Part shown: positions 1-11,468 of the stretch, piece by piece | How the letters are laid out: each line of letters starts with the position of its first letter | How positions within the stretch are numbered: position 1 is the first letter of the stretch | Assembly: GCA_031472005.1 (NCBI GenBank) | Contig: PZJY01000004.1 | Span: 372,001-436,000 of the forward strand | From: Tetracladium setigerum | Lineage: Eukaryota > Ascomycota > Leotiomycetes > Helotiales | Length of the DNA stretch: 64,000 bases | Direction: 5' to 3' | Notes under the pieces: model-generated | What the model saw: only the letters and a program-made list of their open reading frames with translations | Databases searched by the model: none | What the model was told of the DNA's origin: nothing | Position numbers and translations under genes: made by a program

Positions 1-1162
1 GCAGTTGGGTCTATTGATTAGTGGGAATCTAAGAGCTTGGACGCGGGAACTAGTAAAAGTCCCCAGGACATTACCTTGCACCTACGTTTAGGCCAAAGCG
101 GCAAGGTCGAGCTCTAGTGAAGTGGGGCATATCATATCATAAGAGTCTGTTCGGGAAGTTTAACTTAGTAATTCCTAAAAGCAGCAACTACATGTAGTCA
201 AGCTAATGTAAATCCGTTAGTGTGGATGACACTTTTGGCCCAGTATAAGATCTACAAGCCCTACTTGAAATTTTGAATGTCATCAGCCGGATGTACTGCT
301 ATAACATATGTGAGCACTCACCTGATGCTAACCAGAATAGTCAGTCTTGGAAGAGTCCGTGTGCATTTGCGGCATTGATCGGGTTGCTCTCATGTATGCT
401 TGAAAAAGCTTCCTTCCATTTTTGCCCGTCCCCTGCACAACTCTTTATACAAATGGCATAAACGTCTAGAAAAAGTACTGTAAGTACTACTTTCACTTTG
501 TTTTCAGACAGCTGGACTGTCAATTGTAAACTGATTGTAAGAGAAAAGTAACAGTGCAGTTTCCAAAGTTGCTCATAGTCCAAATACAAGACTAAGTTAG
601 GGTCTTTTTCATTTCTGTCCAACCTTGTTGATTGCGGAACTTCCATAAGCAAATGATCTCAATTCATATAGCCCAGGAGGTATTATGCATTTCGGAATAT
701 CAACAGTACAGTAACTGAGGTTGCTTCCGTTTGGTTCTTTTATATTTCTTACAATGCTTGAGTCATTGACTCAGTCCTCAATGTTGTTGGTATGGATTGA
801 CAGCGTAAGGGCCAAACCCTAATCCAACATCAAACATCTGGGAATATCACAGTACACTACGTATTCTGGGAATTTTTTTGGTAGTGTTTGCTTCGTAGTC
901 GCCAATACACTGCTTCAGATCACTTGGGATTTTCCGCCGTTATCTCCAAGATCTTTTGCGCTCTTAGAACCTGGCGACTATTCCAGTCACGGCTTGGTTT
1001 CTACCATGGGCGTCAAACCAATAGTTCGATCTAATTTTTCGTTGAGCCAAGGAAAGAGAGAAATACTTCATAACGTAGATTTTTCAATTGTATTCAGGCC
1101 ATCCTATATTTGCTATCATAACACTAAATCGACAGGCTTGAGTGCGACCTTTAGCTTCACTA
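1..1162. other. No supported gene
   Basis: Both strands contain only short open frames (up to about 100 codons) without family signatures or convincing splice structure. Nothing is annotated here. Confidence 0.5.
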
Positions 1163-1845
1163 TTAGTGACTGCTGAAAATCACGGTAACTCCCAAATTTC
1201 CAGCTATACTTCTCGATATTTCCCCTGAAAATTCCTGCAGCTGCTCTGGTTGACTGGTACCTACAAGTCTTTGCGCTACTGTCGGCTTTTCGTCTGAGCT
1301 GATTTCCCCGCCTTTTGAATTTCTATGATGTGTTAGAATCGGTATGATATAAAACTTCATGTCCACTGACATTTTCATTTGATAGTTGATCATCCGTTAG
1401 TTTGCTCTAGTCAGTCAACCCAATTCACCCCTGATTCTAAGGAGTTTAATCTTTTAGGCCCCTTACTCCTGACATTGATCACTGAAACAGGAGTATGCCC
1501 TGATCACTCATTTTTCACTGCATTCGTACACTTACCTTGAGAGTCCTCAATCCACTGATTCACCCCATTTTCATCATCCTACCATTACGGCCACTAGTTC
1601 AAGTGATTGTAACTCTAGGTCATGATCTGTGAGCCATCTCCAGGCTATGATCTGCTTATAGAGAGGTAAACAAAGATTTGAAGTGCTCACCTTTCCACCA
1701 TATATGTACGATAATCTTCTACTTGAGAATCGGTTGAGTCACCAGCCAAACTGACCAGCAATTCAAGGTCGACCATTTGGTAAGGGTCCAGTAAAGCCAG
1801 AGGGGCCATTGTAGTTGGGAGATGTGTTGGGCTGTATGAAGTCAT
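1163..1845 (-). CDS. Hypothetical protein, possible multi-exon gene
   Basis: I do not recognise the protein. A possible first exon runs from an ATG at 1845 to a GTGAGC donor at 1690 and reads 51 codons (MTSYSPTHLPTTMAPLALL...). A GTAAGT donor lies near 1535, and a terminal open frame ends at 1163 (GGEISSDEKPTVAQRLVG...). The middle part cannot be joined in one frame without stops: an open stretch containing AWRWLTDHDLELQSLELV ends at a TGA. The locus is therefore either a gene with a small unrecognised exon or a decaying copy. Support is limited to splice-like signals and codon-like composition. Confidence 0.3.
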
Positions 1846-2738
1846 TTGGCGGATATAAGTCGACCGTAGCAGCTGTGCGTAGATATTACTGGGAGGGAGA
1901 TACTCAAATAGTATTGGAAGCCCAGAATGGATGGAAAGTGAGGCAGCTAGGAAGCTGGGAAGATGGTCACTTTATGTTGATTTGACATCCTCCCTGCTTC
2001 AGCCTCTCGTGGCATGGAACCATGATCTATCTTGCATCTCCTGCTCATCTCAAACGTGGCTTTGCCATCAGTCCCACGCGTAAGGCATAATCTCATGTGC
2101 GTCACTAGCATTCTGCCTTGAAAGGAGAGGCAGCAATCTTGTGTTAAGTGGAAGAATCAGGAAATTGTTGGAATCGTTGCGGAAATAAACCGACAGCGAT
2201 TTGCAATCGCATATGGCTACCTCCAGAACTTGGAAACTCGACCGACTCACACATGATCTCCGTGGGCACATTTTCGACAGCTTGGCAATGCTTTTTTTCG
2301 ATTCCAAACATACCAAATTGAAGTTTGCACGCCTTAATGGAGGTCTTTTGTGTCTTATTAGGGCCCATTTTTTGAAGCTTCGCAGCGGTGCGATGGAATC
2401 CAAGCCTAAGCTTGATGTGCGCCTGTGTATCGCATTTTGTGTCCGATTTTTTGTATCTGTCGATCCTTTGGGTCTTCGTCGCCGGCCGTATAGCGAGCGA
2501 GATATGCCCCGATAATGTCTATTTGTGACCCTATGGGTCGAGAAAGCTCAATCGGATATAAAGATGATATCGGTGCCCCTGTATACAAATTTATGAGTAG
2601 CTTTCGACACAGACTGGCGATACTCCTGTATTAGATTACTAACCAAAAGACATGTTGATCACAACTCGTCCCCGCATTTAATGGGTAGTAACATCGTTCA
2701 AAATAATCCCAGGCACAACAACCATCGCCTCCGTTATT
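1846..2738. other. No supported gene
   Basis: Overlapping open frames of 60-110 codons lie on both strands between 2068 and 2588. They look like shadows of each other and show no recognised motif. Confidence 0.45.
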
Positions 2739-3196
2739 GAGACATTTTCTTTTTCAAAACTTGGAATTCGAAGCGAAAATGGCTAGAAATTCAGCCTGCC
2801 GATAAATCTCTTTCCAGAGAATGCGAGGAGAAAGGTCCTGGTGAAGTTTCTGATAAGGTGCCTTCCTGGAATAGAGATTGTGGCTTCAAAGGCGGAAATA
2901 ATAATGGTAGCACCAGCAGCAGAATTGGACTTTTAAACTACTGCAATCGATACATTTCTCCTTCTGGTCACAATGGCACCCAGCTTTTATGGCGCCGGAG
3001 CAATGATGTTTCCAATGTTCAAGGTTCAGAAGTCACTGAACAAAAGTATGTCCTGCCCAAATCGAATCAGATGCCTTCAAATATCGAACCCACCCCCTGG
3101 CTCCATGCATCTATGAGAGAGTTCCGCCATACACCGTTCTACCGTCGTCTCGGTCCCGAAACATCTGGAGCCAACGAGACCTTTCTCCATCGGTAG
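2739..3196 (+). other. Open reading frame without start codon, unknown
   Basis: About 150 codons are open between a TGA near 2736 and the stop at 3194-3196. The frame has no ATG near its beginning, so it would have to be an internal or terminal exon, or a remnant. It contains a G/N/S-rich stretch (GFKGGNNNGSTSS) and a basic-aromatic stretch (MREFRHTPFYRRLG). It ends about 80 bp before the minisatellite. No family is recognised and it could be chance. Confidence 0.22.
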
Positions 3197-3273
3197 GTCG
3201 TCCTGCACCGGCATGGTCTGAATACGTGCATTGTTGCTAAGCTAGATAGGCTTAAGTCGATAGCATCGTGACT

Positions 3274-3822
3274 GAGTCTAATCTCTCTTAGAGTCTAATC
3301 TCTCCCTGAGTTTAATCTCTCCCTGAGTTTAGTCACTTCTAGAGTCTAGCCTCTCCCTGAGTTTAATCACTCCTAGAGTCTAATCTCTCCCTGAGTTTAG
3401 TCTCTCCTTGAGTTTAGTCTCTCCTAGAGTCTAGTCTCTCCCTGAGTTTAGTCACTCCTAGAGTCTAATCTCTCCCTAAGTGTAGTCTCTCCCTGAGTTT
3501 AGTCTCTCCTTGAGTTTAGTCACTCCTAGAGTCTAGTCTATCCCTGAGTTTAGTCACTCCTAGAGTCTAATCTCTCCCTAAGTGTAGTCTCTCCTTAAGT
3601 TTAGTCACTCCTAGAGTCTAGTCTCTCCCTGAGTTTAGTCACTCTTAGAGTCTAGTCTCTCCCTGAGTTTAGTCACTCTTAGAGTCTAGTCTCTCCCTGA
3701 GTTTAGTCACTCTTAGGGTCTAGTCTCTCCCTGAGTTTAGTTACTCTTATAGTTTAGTCTCTCCCTAAGTTTAGTCACTCTTAGACTTTAGTCACTCCTA
3801 GAGTTTAGTCTCTCCTTGAGTT
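3274..3822. repeat. 17-bp minisatellite with 34-bp higher-order unit
   Basis: About 32 head-to-tail copies of a 17-bp unit, GAGTYTARTCTCTCCCT or GAGTTTAGTCACTCCTA, cover some 549 bp. The two variants tend to alternate, giving a 34-bp dimer period. Most changes are single-base variants at a few fixed positions. The unit length is not a multiple of three and no long frame crosses the array, so it is non-coding. It lies between the unknown ORF at 2739-3196 and the 3' end of the FAD oxidoreductase. Confidence 0.95.
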
Positions 3823-3965
3823 ATAGTCATAATTACCTAGCTGCAAAGAGACAATTAAACTTTATCCATTTCCTAATTAACTTAGAGTATGTTTTGAACA
3901 TCTGGCCTTCTTTACTCGAATACGCTAATCGGGTCTCCTTTTGTGACATTCAAGTTGCCTATGCA

Positions 3966-5584
3966 CTATACGAAGCGCCTATCATACTTTTTACGTATTG
4001 TATCCAGATTCTCGTCCGAAGCCTGCTCCTCTAGCCAGATATCTCCCCTATATGGCCGTCCAGGCCCTTCATCTTCTACAGATCGAATGATATTTGATAT
4101 GTCACCCGTAAATTGACGGCACCATCGCTCTTCCTTATCGGGTCATCCCAATGCAGTTCAAAGCGTGCCAACGCTTGTCCTAGTGGCATGCAACATTCTG
4201 GCTGTAGCTCTAACATTTGTCCACCACCCTGAATAAGGAGTGCATACATTCGGTTTCGTGCTGGCTCTGCTTGAACGGATTGGAATGCGTCGTATAGCTT
4301 AAGAAGCATTGGTTCGCACCCTTGGACCACCCAGTGCGAAATTGAGGTAAAGAATGACGCGGCCATCTCGCGTGAGGCAGCAGTCTGCTTCCAGTAGAGC
4401 AACGGATTTTCATGAAGTGTCGTAGATGAGACTTCGGATAGCATTTCAGGGTTTGTGGCTAAGAATTCTGAGGCTGGCAACATTCTCAAATCTATAAGTG
4501 ATTTCTCATTCCACGCTGATAGATCATTGGTCACAAAAGATGTAACTTGATCCCCTAGATGTTGATTGAGACATTGAATGGTCTCTTGTGCAGTGAGAAG
4601 GCTTACGATATTGAACGAGCACACAGGCTGAAGTCGATCCGGCTCAAAATAGAAGCGAAAGGAGACCGACACGTCCCGTGGAAGATTGAATGCGTTAGAG
4701 AAAGCATTATTTGCTGCACAAATCGCTAATTGCTCTCTGTTAATCGAAGTAAAGCGCCAGGTAACCAAGGCCGGTTCATCGATTAAGCGAAGTCGTATCT
4801 CTGTAACCACTCCTACTCCAGCTACCGCGCCGCCACGCATTGCAAACAATAAGTCGGGATAGTTTGTCTCGTCTACATCAAGAACAGTTCCATCCCATAA
4901 GACCACACGCCCGCCGATGACCGATTGACACCCGAGACCATAGCGTCGGGCCAAGATAAGATCCCATCCAGCAGTGAGGAAGTGCCCTCCCGCGCCAACT
5001 CCAAAGCAATCTCCGTGAGGCACAGCTTTGCGGTGTGTTGCTAAAGAGTTAATGGTTTGTCCTAAGACACAACCAGGCTCCAAATATACCGTGTTTCCCA
5101 CAATTCGTCGTCCAGCCATGCCCGTCAAGTTCACCATAACGCCTGAGCATGAAGCCCCGTTAAAATATCCATGACCGCCACTCTTCACCGACACAGGGAG
5201 TTGATTGTATAATCCGTAGTGACTGAGTAGCTTCAACGTCTGTGTAACTCCCCATTCGCTTCGCGGAGAGACTACAATCGCAGGAACAGGTGCTCCTCGA
5301 TCGTGCATAACAGCTTCGGGAGGAGCATTGCGCCTGCTGGTCTCTTGGACCTGAATACCTCGCTGCTTGAGATCATACAGTAGTGATGCCATGTAATCAT
5401 TTTCCTTAGTGCCGCAAGCACGACCAGTAGGTATACTCGCTTCACAAAGTGATAAGTATGGTATCGTATTTTCATTTCCCTTAGAGTCGCAAGCACTACC
5501 GGTAGTTGGGCTCGCTTCGTATTGTGGTAGGTGCACCATGGAATTGTAAACATTGCTCGTAGCAGAAACGTTGAGTGAAGACAT
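3966..5584 (-). CDS. FAD-linked oxidoreductase, berberine-bridge-enzyme-like, with 3' frameshift
   Basis: A PCMH/BBE-type flavoenzyme. These enzymes bind FAD, often covalently, and oxidise small molecules; in fungi many sit in secondary-metabolite pathways. The FAD-binding part is clear: VKSGGHGYFNG, a conserved GDCFGVGAGGHFLTAGWDLI stretch (the PHGxCxxVGxGGH loop), then LFAMRGGAVAGVGVVTEIRLRL. I prefer the ATG at 5584 (MSSLNVSATS) over the one at 5632. The main frame stops at 4076 after RVTYQISFDL. A shifted frame is open immediately upstream of and beyond that stop, and continues to 3966 with a BBE-like C-terminus (GDIWLEEQ...LDTIRKKYDRRF). This implies a one-step frameshift or unusual splice near 4080-4095. 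The N-terminal ~60 residues contain two similar ~24-residue units. Product and substrate are unknown. Confidence 0.82.
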
Positions 5585-5632
5585 GTCAAGTAATTTAAAG
5601 AACGAAAACAAAAGAATTCTTTGTATATTCAC

Positions 5633-6271
5633 AAGTTCTGATTAGTGATAGATAACACTAAAGAGGTAATATTGTTTACAAGTTCCAATACAGTACAGTA
5701 CTGTATACCTTTTAATGATTAGAGATGTCAGCTTACGGATGTTATAGTCAGCTGCGGAATCAGCTTCCTGTGTGATACTTTCCAGGATCGTAAATGGTCA
5801 TCATATCACATGACTAAGTCAAATCAAACAATGGAATTGGGAATCGCAAGGAACCAAGCAGTCAGCCTACTAAAAATGGGGTGCATTCATGAATGGACTA
5901 GTTCATTTATGCCGTGCGGGTAGAACCGTATCCAGAGGCGATGAGTCATTTGGGCCGAAAGAAAAAATCGGCAGGCCAAGAACCTCGGACTAAGTATGTC
6001 GGTGAAGAGGATGAAAGCAATGGGAATGGCGGAAGTTGATAGCGTAGTTAACAATATATCCTAGAATTATTACAGGGTACTAAACCTATTTTTAAAACTT
6101 GGTATATCCTAAACCACGCCTTTTCAATAATTATATCTCGGAAGCAACTATTAAAAGATACAAATGAGGCCTATTTTTAGAGCTTAGTAAAATATACAAA
6201 GCAGGTAGATCGGGTATAATAAAGTGCAAATTTTGTCATAGTCCAGATTATTTGTCTAACAGGTCGCCGCC
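5633..6271. other. Upstream region of the FAD oxidoreductase, no gene seen
   Basis: AT-rich DNA with no recognised coding sequence. It presumably contains the promoter of the minus-strand oxidoreductase, but no specific element is visible. Confidence 0.4.
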
Positions 6272-7149
6272 ATGACTTTAGATACTGCTTTTGGAGATGT
6301 AGAATTAGGTCAGTATTCTCAGAAAGTGCAAACTGTGTTACCAAAAAAGAAAAACCACAAGGTACGTTTTTCGAGTCCAGCATGGCGAAGGAAAGTTTTT
6401 TACGACGACATTGTACATGTACTTACTGGGAATGAAAGGATTATCGGTTATTCAGACTGGAAATGATCTGTTCAAAAGATAGAAGACGACGTAAGCCACA
6501 TAACACCCGATTCTTACAACCGACTACTCGAGCAGAACAGGCTTCGGATAATACCTCATGGACATTGACTGGCCAAACTAAGCAACTGCAACCGTACCTT
6601 TGCGGATGTCCATCTCAAGGCAACGATAAGAATAAATTAAGCTACGTCCCGAAAATAGTGCAACATAGTGTAGATGATGCTATGTTGCACAGCCTCAGTT
6701 GCAAGGTAGCGTATCAAACACCAATTCACAATCCCTCGGAAGATAATTACACAGTCCTCAACCATAAATGGAAAATGGTTATGGCTAACGCCGAGGTAAT
6801 ATTAAATGAGACCGGGATTGGTTCGACACTTGATACCTTTCACAAAATCAGCATACTTTATACAAGCCTCCAGGACAAATATTCATGGCTAATTTTAGGC
6901 CGAGAAACGCAACATAAGAGAACCTTTGCCTCTCTTCAACTACTATCGGTTTGGCAAATAAATATCGTTCGTGAAGGGCTACGCGAAGCTACAAGGATTT
7001 TGAGGAGAGCCATCCAAGATTTAAAGGACAAGAGGGAGAAAAATCAGGTTTTCAATGAGGGATGGAAAACAGGACATACAACTGAGATTCGTAATATATT
7101 ATATGATATCTTGTCCGGTAGTCTGCATGAGTTGGAAGACAAGGAGTAA
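6272..7149 (+). CDS. Two adjacent hypothetical ORFs, possibly one gene
   Basis: ORF 1 (6272-6466, 64 aa, MTLDTAFGDVELGQY...) and ORF 2 (6463-7149, 228 aa, MICSKDRRRR...) overlap by ATGA. In a fungus this more likely reflects one spliced or frameshifted gene than coupled translation. A GTAAGC donor-like site lies at the start of ORF 2, after the RRR stretch. ORF 2 has an amphipathic, basic C-terminal half (EGLREATRILRRAIQDLKDK) that looks helical. No domain is recognised. Flanking DNA is very AT-rich, so the pair could also be an old remnant. Confidence 0.35.
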
Positions 7150-7520
7150 TTATAGTTCTAGCAATACTGGTCGGTCTAATGGTTTCTAAGTACTCTACCA
7201 GATCTATCAAGTCAAATATAGTGGGCTCTATGCAGGTAGATAAGGACGTCTTTGGATAGGAGTTTCATATTGGACTAAAATGAAAAATGCTAATAACGTT
7301 TACCAGCCAAAATTCGTAAAACATCTATCACTCGTCCGAGCAAAAGCTATATGGCAATAATGAAGATTTTTCTATAATTACTAACTTAATGCAAAATTTT
7401 CAAGATACGACTTGCGTTGCGAATGATGTCCATGATGTTGAGATGATATCAAAATGGGGACGAGATAAGTTAACTAATATTATGATGATTCCACTCATTA
7501 AAGGGTGACAAAATTAACTC
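7150..7520. other. AT-rich intergenic DNA
   Basis: No gene, RNA or clear repeat seen before the dispersed-repeat copy that starts near 7521. Confidence 0.4.
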
Positions 7521-7992
7521 AACGTCCCTCCCTGCGTACCGAGACGCCCCCCGTAACGAGACAAATCGTAGGTACTTCAACTTCAATCGACATAAATTTT
7601 ATAAACGCTTTCAAATTTCTGACTATTTTGATTTCAAATTATATTATATACCTCCCCTAAACACTCCTGTCCTATCAAATCGAAAAATTATTATCACATT
7701 GTCGCTACCATTCAAATTTATAGAGAGCCTCCTCTTACATTATAACAAGGCCCCTTAGTTTACAATATTCCTATTAAGCTCTTTCCAACTTTTGAACACA
7801 TCAATCGATTAGATAAGGATATTCAAGTTCAGTTAAAATGCTAAATTGGAAATGCGACGATTGTACTGGGCGGGGTAGGGTCTGTCACACGGCATCGCCA
7901 CTAGGACGATACCTCCTCTAATTAAGCGACCAAGGATCCTCGTCAGTGGCGGTGTGGTATTAGTAGTCTTGGTAAAATTTTATTAAAACTGT
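7521..7992 (+). repeat. Dispersed repeat family, copy A (~470 bp)
   Basis: The copy starts AACGTCCCTCCCTGCG followed by CGAGACGC...AACGAGACAAAT, the terminal signature shared by all copies in this window. The whole stretch can be aligned by eye with 56278-56757. Shared landmarks in order are AACACTCCTG, ATAGAGAGCCTC, TATCAAGCTCTTT-like, GATACCTCCTC, AAGCGAYCAAGGATCCT and GTAAAATTTTATTAAAA-like. Unlike most copies it is not preceded by TA. No ORF. It is probably one end of a DNA transposon. Confidence 0.75.
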
Positions 7993-9040
7993 ATAGGTGC
8001 TTATGGCCCTATTCTCCTCAATAAGCTTCGCTGTCTTCTCCTTATTGCGACGACCACAACTGCAAAGCTTAGAGCAAGAGAGCTGATGCATTGTCAGTGC
8101 TTCCTTGAAATTGTAAATCTTGTCCCTGAGAGTTGTGCTGTGGGAGAATAGCAGTCCTTACGGCCGATGGAGGATTCAGAAGCCATTTTATATTATTCGA
8201 ATGGCCACTAGTGATTTATGGTGATAGTTGATGACAAATATATTTTTCACAACTTAGCATTCTTGCCACTATAATATGTCCACAGGTGAGGTCGTTGGGG
8301 CTTTATTGTTCCAGGACGCACAGATATTGATAAACTCACGTGACGATTAAGGCATAAAACTCAATTTTTTTTACAGCAGGAAAGTGTCTCAGGCTAACAA
8401 ATACGACCACGTTGATATATTATTAGCTCGGCAAAGTACTGCAGTAATTCCAAATCCTCCACAGAATCGACATATTGATTCACGTAGCTATGGTAAGCCT
8501 TTACAGACCAGTTCAAAATGCATGCTGACAGAAGACAGTCTTTAAATATCCTCCGTGACGGCGTTATTGATGTCGACTCAGTTAACTTTTGGTTGTCTAC
8601 GAAAGATGTCTTTGATATACGACGTTTGGAAATAAGATTAAGAGCCCTCAGCTTCTATAGTTTATTCTTGGAGCAGTATATCCTTTTAGCGTTATTAACG
8701 CAAAAAACAACCTATTTCGACGATCTTATTGCGGTAGACTAGATGTCGGAGAATATATTCAGAGATATAATGCTGCAGAGTGGAGATGTGATGGTTATTC
8801 TATTAAACAAGAAGACTGTAGAGCTGTGAAAAGTAGATGTCTATAACGGAGCGATACTTGTTGTTGTACAGATGTTGTTGGAGCTGCTACTTTAGCAGTT
8901 TGCAGCTAAATTAGGGGTGACCTTCACAATATTTGAAAATAGAGTTTATAGAAAGGGGTTTCGTCCCAGTGAGGGTAAGTATACTATATTATTATTTGTC
9001 TCTAAATTGTCCAACATAGATAGAACTGAACCTTGACTAG
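7993..9040. other. AT-rich region upstream of the RING ORF
   Basis: A short open frame at 8518-8742 (MHADRRQSLNILRDG...) has no recognised domain. A GTAAGT donor at 8975 pairs with a CTAG acceptor at 9040 and could form an intron leading into the RING exon, so upstream exons of that gene may be in this stretch. I cannot trace them reliably. Confidence 0.3.
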
Positions 9041-9414
9041 ACTCATTCACCATAATTCGGAACGAACTCTGTTATCTAAATGGTGTGTTAAATACTCTCG
9101 GCACTATAGCTGGACAAGCATTAGATATAGATGACACTATTGCTGTTAAATGGAAAGCAGCTTCTGTCGCCGCTGTTGAGAGGCTGGAAAGGAAAATAGG
9201 ACACATTAGCAAAGATGATTGTGCTATCTGTACACAATCATTATCCGTTGTCAAAACGGATTGCTCTCACAATTTCCATTCTTCTTGTTTCGAGCAATGT
9301 GTATTAGAAAGGGCCGACTCTTGCCCGCTTTGTAGAAAAAGGGTTACTGTTACAAGGGAGGATCCCGAAACATTTGGTTTAAATGTGGCAGAACCAGGCA
9401 GCTTAAATAATTAG
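9041..9414 (+). CDS. RING-H2 finger protein, 3' exon
   Basis: The C-terminal part encodes a RING-H2 zinc finger: CAIC, then C-x-H-x2-H-x2-C (CSHNFHSSC), then CPLC. Such domains bind two zinc ions and usually recruit ubiquitin-conjugating enzymes, so an E3 ubiquitin ligase role is the family expectation. The frame is open back to a likely acceptor at 9040 but has no ATG near its start (position 9085 is GTG), so the true 5' end is upstream through an intron (8975-9040). Its partner domain is unknown. It could be a fragment, as the region is repeat-rich. Confidence 0.55.
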
Positions 9415-9445
9415 TGCTATCTCATTTCTTAATTCCTTGAGAAAA

Positions 9446-10047
9446 TTATTGGTTAGTAGTAGAAGGGACATCACATGAGAATTCTGGGTTGGAAATACTT
9501 ACTTCACTTATTTCGCGCGGATCTAGCCACTCAAACCAGGTCTTTACATCGAAGTAGGCATTCTTACCATCGCCAATGAAGACATTGATCCATGACGGTT
9601 TATTGTTATCAGGGAAACGGAACAGGTGCCACCATTGACTATCGGCGCCATCTCTGTACATGGTACACTCTGTGCCATCTGAGGTTCTAAACTTAAGTGA
9701 TCTGATCTCGTGAGGTAAGTTAAAATGAATACTGGAGAAGTCAAAGAGACTTTCCATATTCATCTTGAATACCTGGCGGGACTTTTCTTGCGGCGTTGTA
9801 GGAACAAGAAATCGTCAAATTACTCTGAAGGATCCGAGGAATAGACAATTGGACTGAGAACGAATCGTTTTTGTCGTTTTGATAAGTGTGCTGTGCCTGA
9901 TTTAGAGTACTCGTCATCCGAACTTTCATCGTCAAAACTCCCATTCTCGAGGTCCCTAGGCGCCCAGTCCTGAATATCAGAATTTTCAGACCTCTGGTGC
10001 TTCAGCTGATTTGAAAATAATACATGGGAGTCACATTGAGTCATCAC
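9446..10047 (-). CDS. Hypothetical protein, probably two exons
   Basis: Two minus-strand open stretches probably belong together. The upstream one is 10047-9820 (QRSENSDIQDW..., with an acidic-serine stretch DDESSDDEYSKSGT followed by basic KRQKR). The downstream one is 9763-9446 (FRTSDGTECTMYRDG...WFEWLDPREISEV). The splice between them is not clear. The first part resembles a phosphorylatable or nuclear-signal-like linker. No family is recognised. It ends 32 bp from the stop of the RING ORF, tail to tail. Confidence 0.35.
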
Positions 10048-11095
10048 TGGAGTCTTACAATTCTTGGCGGCATTTCACACTTCATATCGCACTTAGTTCA
10101 ATCTGAGGAATCCCCTGCAACCCTTTCGTCGTGATTGTTCATTTATGCAAGCAGGTGAGAATTGAGCTATTCAGTCAGAAGACTTTAAGCCGAAGCACTA
10201 TATCAGGGCTGATTGCAGAAAGAAATTGAACGGATGACTAAGACGACAGATCGAAGACGCTGAATTGGATTGATACTTTCTCGCCGTGAGCCATAGTTCT
10301 GCTCTACGCTACTTCTCTGCCTTTCTCCGGCGCCTACCTTGAATTTAAAAAAGGCCTTGCCGCAGAACAAAGGCAGTGCACTGCCCGGCATCAAGACTGT
10401 TCTGGGAACAACTTCTTCTAGTGACCCATTCTAAGGCAGGTGGGCGAGATGAGTCCATTAAGCGTGTCTAAATTGATACTTCCTGATCGAGTCGAAGAAG
10501 GCGGGTTGACGTACGGGGGATGGACCTCTCTTCGAATCGCATGGGGCAAGTAGGACCAGAAGGGATACGTCCCACTACGAACCCTGTATGGATATACGGG
10601 CGAGTGCCGTGGCAGAGCGGTACAAATATCTCATAGTTCGAAGGCCGGTCGATATTCTGGTATGGAATATTGGGTTACTCGTCGGGGAATGCGGGGGAGG
10701 GCAAGGGGAGGATAGGACCAGTGGGGGAATCGGGCGCTAAAAAGTGTTAAGACTTAGGAGCCTCGCTCTAGAACACCGCGGGACGTACGGTTTCTTTAGT
10801 GGGTTCCCTTAGTAGTGTTATCCAAAGGTTACTTTTAACCTTAAGACTCTTAGTTCGGAGGATTTAGCTAGTTATTAGCTAGGCATTTACTTATCTGTTA
10901 TTAAGGCGTGGGCTAGGATGGAGAATCCCAAAAGCTTCGATGCGAGGCCGGTGTCTTCTAAGGAAGGGTGTGTGCTCTTGCGGTGGGCCAAACGTGCCCT
11001 CTCGACTAGTATGCAGTTCGCTGACAACGACACATAGATAGCGCTTCAAGTAGTAGTCTTTAGCTTTCAGACTGTTAAAAATATAAGACTTGAAC
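10048..11095. other. G-rich non-coding tract, possible retroelement relic
   Basis: Stops occur in all frames, and part of the tract (10590-10800) is clearly purine/G-rich compared with its surroundings. Together with the repeats at 11.1-11.5 kb it could be a decayed LTR element, but no reverse transcriptase, primer-binding site or paired LTR was found. Identity is unproven. Confidence 0.3.
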
Positions 11096-11110
11096 CCCTA
11101 ACCCTAACCC
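11096..11110 (-). repeat. Interstitial telomere-like CCCTAA tract
   Basis: CCCTAACCCTAACCC is two and a half units of the fungal telomere repeat, seen as its C-rich strand. Nearby are CCCAAACCCT (11111-11120), TTAACCCTAAG (11185-11195) and TAAACCCTAAG (11458-11468). It is inside the window, not at a sequence end. It may be a relic of telomere addition or break repair, or part of a transposon that carries telomere-like sequence. Confidence 0.7.
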
Positions 11111-11121
11111 CCAAACCCTAC

Positions 11122-11195
11122 CTCTCTTTCCCTTATATAGAGCACGTGAGCAGGATAGCTTAGTTAGTCAGAATGAACCCACCCTTAACCCTAAG
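11122..11195 (+). repeat. 74-bp direct repeat, copy 1
   Basis: Matches 11395-11468 with about one mismatch. It contains a TTATATAGAGCACGTGAGCA block (TATA-like plus E-box CACGTG) and ends in CCCACCC followed by a telomere-like half-unit. The 200 bp between the copies is pyrimidine-rich (CACTTTCACCTTT-like). It resembles part of an LTR or a subtelomeric repeat. Confidence 0.9.
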
Positions 11196-11394
11196 TCACT
11201 TCACCTGCCACCTATTCACTTACTACCTGGCCAACACTCACTTTCACTACCTCTCCCGTTTACCTCCTTACCGCTACTATAGCCGCCTAAGCGCTTATAA
11301 GCCTTAGCCACTCTCTCTCACCCCTTACTTTCACTTCCCTTATTTACCTTTCACTTTCACCTTTATAAACACTTCACCTTATGTATATTAGTCT

Positions 11395-11468
11395 CTCTCT
11401 TTCCCTTATATAGAGCACGTGAGCAGGATAGCTTAGTTAGTCAGAATGAACCCACCCTAAACCCTAAG
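11395..11468 (+). repeat. 74-bp direct repeat, copy 2
   Basis: Second copy of the 11122-11195 sequence in the same orientation, 273 bp downstream and nearly identical, again ending in an ACCCTAA-like motif. The near-identity implies a recent duplication or gene conversion compared with the degraded surroundings. Confidence 0.9.

Noticed and set aside
3274..3822. CRISPR-like array
   Set aside because: Units are contiguous 17-bp tandem copies without unique spacers, so it is a minisatellite.
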